This document shows, piece by piece, positions 63,494 to 64,000 of a DNA stretch of 64,000 bases. Each line of letters opens with the position of its first letter. Position 1 is the stretch's first letter. Source of the stretch: Halopseudomonas laoshanensis (GTDB lineage Bacteria > Pseudomonadota > Gammaproteobacteria > Pseudomonadales > Pseudomonadaceae). A program made the translations under genes and the position numbers. Below the pieces are notes generated by a model. It saw only the letters and a program-made list of their open reading frames with translations, ran no database searches and was not told the origin of the DNA. The stretch is from NCBI RefSeq assembly GCF_008365385.1, contig NZ_QOVF01000001.1, forward strand, positions 806,001 through 870,000. Direction: 5' to 3'.

Positions 63494-64000
63494 TCAAGCC
63501 GAGGCTTCAGCCTCGTAGTCGGCATAAGAGTGCTTCAGCGTAGCGTGGTTTAGCAGCATTTCAGCCTTGAGTGTTTCGCCGCTGGCGTCGTAGATGCGGC
63601 TGCGGACCCAGTAGGATTCGGTGCGTTTGCTTTCTGACAGTGCAACGATCTCGCGACGGATCAAGTAGTCCTCGCCGACAAACAGGGGGCCGTCGATCAT
63701 GCGGATCTCCTGATCGGCAAACAGGCCGATCACCGGCTGCTTGACCGGAAAGGCGGCCTGCTTGCTGGTGTACTCGGCCAGTACGCTGACCATCTCCAGC
63801 GGAATGACCGCGCGACCCCAGGGGGTGCTGGCGGCGTCGGAATACCAGGGTGAATTTTCCGTTATGCCCTCAAGCTTTTGCGCAAGCGAGAAGGGATACA
63901 GGTCGCCCATGTGCTGCTCGGCATCCATGCGTACTTTCTCGTCCTCAGCACCCAGCATGCCGACGTACAGACCGGAGAGGATGACCAGCTTCTCCGGCGC
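63494..64000 (-). CDS. Partial gene, possibly hotdog-fold protein (N-terminus outside window)
   Basis: The frame is open to the right edge, where it reads PEKLVILSGLYVGMLGAEDEKVRMD, so the ATG at 63958 is probably internal. The visible 168 residues contain PLEMVSVLAEY, GLFADQEIRMIDGPLFVGEDYLIRREIVAL and YWVRSRIYDASGETLKAEMLLNHATLK. These strands and the linking pattern recall MaoC/hotdog enzymes, but no family was firmly recognised. Confidence 0.5.
   Translation of the reverse strand, partial: APEKLVILSGLYVGMLGAEDEKVRMDAEQHMGDLYPFSLAQKLEGITENSPWYSDAASTPWGRAVIPLEMVSVLAEYTSKQAAFPVKQPVIGLFADQEIRMIDGPLFVGEDYLIRREIVALSESKRTESYWVRSRIYDASGETLKAEMLLNHATLKHSYADYEAEASA

Noticed and set aside
1..64000. 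tRNA, rRNA, CRISPR arrays, prophage or integrase genes
   Set aside because: The gaps between genes were read on both strands; no cloverleaf-like segment, spaced direct-repeat array or phage gene was seen.

Overview
The window is a chromosomal stretch of a marine-type gammaproteobacterium of the Pseudomonas lineage, most likely Halopseudomonas or a close relative. This follows from gene orders typical of pseudomonads: rnt-pyrC / motY / argG / gloA; nasS-nasT-transporter-kinase-nirB-nirD-nasC-cobA; rnfABCDGE-nth; and the mlaA-hydrolase pair. Cold and marine traits also fit: an ice-binding (DUF3494) lipoprotein, a TAXI-TRAP transporter and a GH13_18 phosphorylase. No rRNA, tRNA, CRISPR array, prophage or intact insertion sequence was seen. 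Both window ends cut a gene.

Layout. 0-9 kb: two small thioesterases, a membrane protein, htpG with a heat-shock (sigma-32) promoter, a periplasmic dienelactone-hydrolase-like protein, an NCS2-like permease, an Atm1-type ABC exporter and an NTF2-like protein. 8.9-20.7 kb: the assimilatory nitrate/nitrite cluster, all on the minus strand: nasS-nasT, an MFS nitrate transporter with a PP2C-kinase fusion, and nirB-nirD-nasC-cobA. 20.8-24.9 kb: a TAXI-TRAP uptake system with a UspA/TeaD-like protein. 25-36.5 kb: housekeeping genes (rnt, pyrC, motY with a FliA-type promoter, argG, gloA, dgt, nth), a nitrate-sensor-like protein and the mlaA pair. 36.7-44.7 kb: the rnf operon and metG. 45-57 kb: accessory region with the ice-binding lipoprotein, a haem-less ferritin, three AraC regulators beside small oxidoreductase or NTF2-like genes, ppk2, a zinc-type CDF exporter and a sucrose-phosphorylase-family enzyme. 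57-64 kb: a retropepsin-like protein, a ZnuD-like zinc receptor under a Zur box, a porin, a DUF2798 protein and a lipoprotein 5'-nucleotidase.

The most informative regulatory observation is in the nitrate cluster. Three separate transcription units (nasST, transporter-kinase, nirBD-nasC-cobA) each carry a sigma-54 -24/-12 promoter. Each is followed by a leader holding hexaloop hairpins with the ANTAR signature (A at loop position 1, G at position 4; AACGGC recurs in all three) and then an intrinsic terminator that overlaps the last hairpin. This is the architecture expected for NasT-controlled antitermination. Its presence before nasST itself predicts that the sensor-regulator pair controls its own readthrough. 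A perfect NtrC palindrome lies upstream of nirB.

A second notable item is a dispersed element of about 98 bp, present twice (12486-12583 and 42530-42628 in opposite orientation). It has a conserved core, but its terminal stem sequences differ completely between copies while still pairing within each copy.
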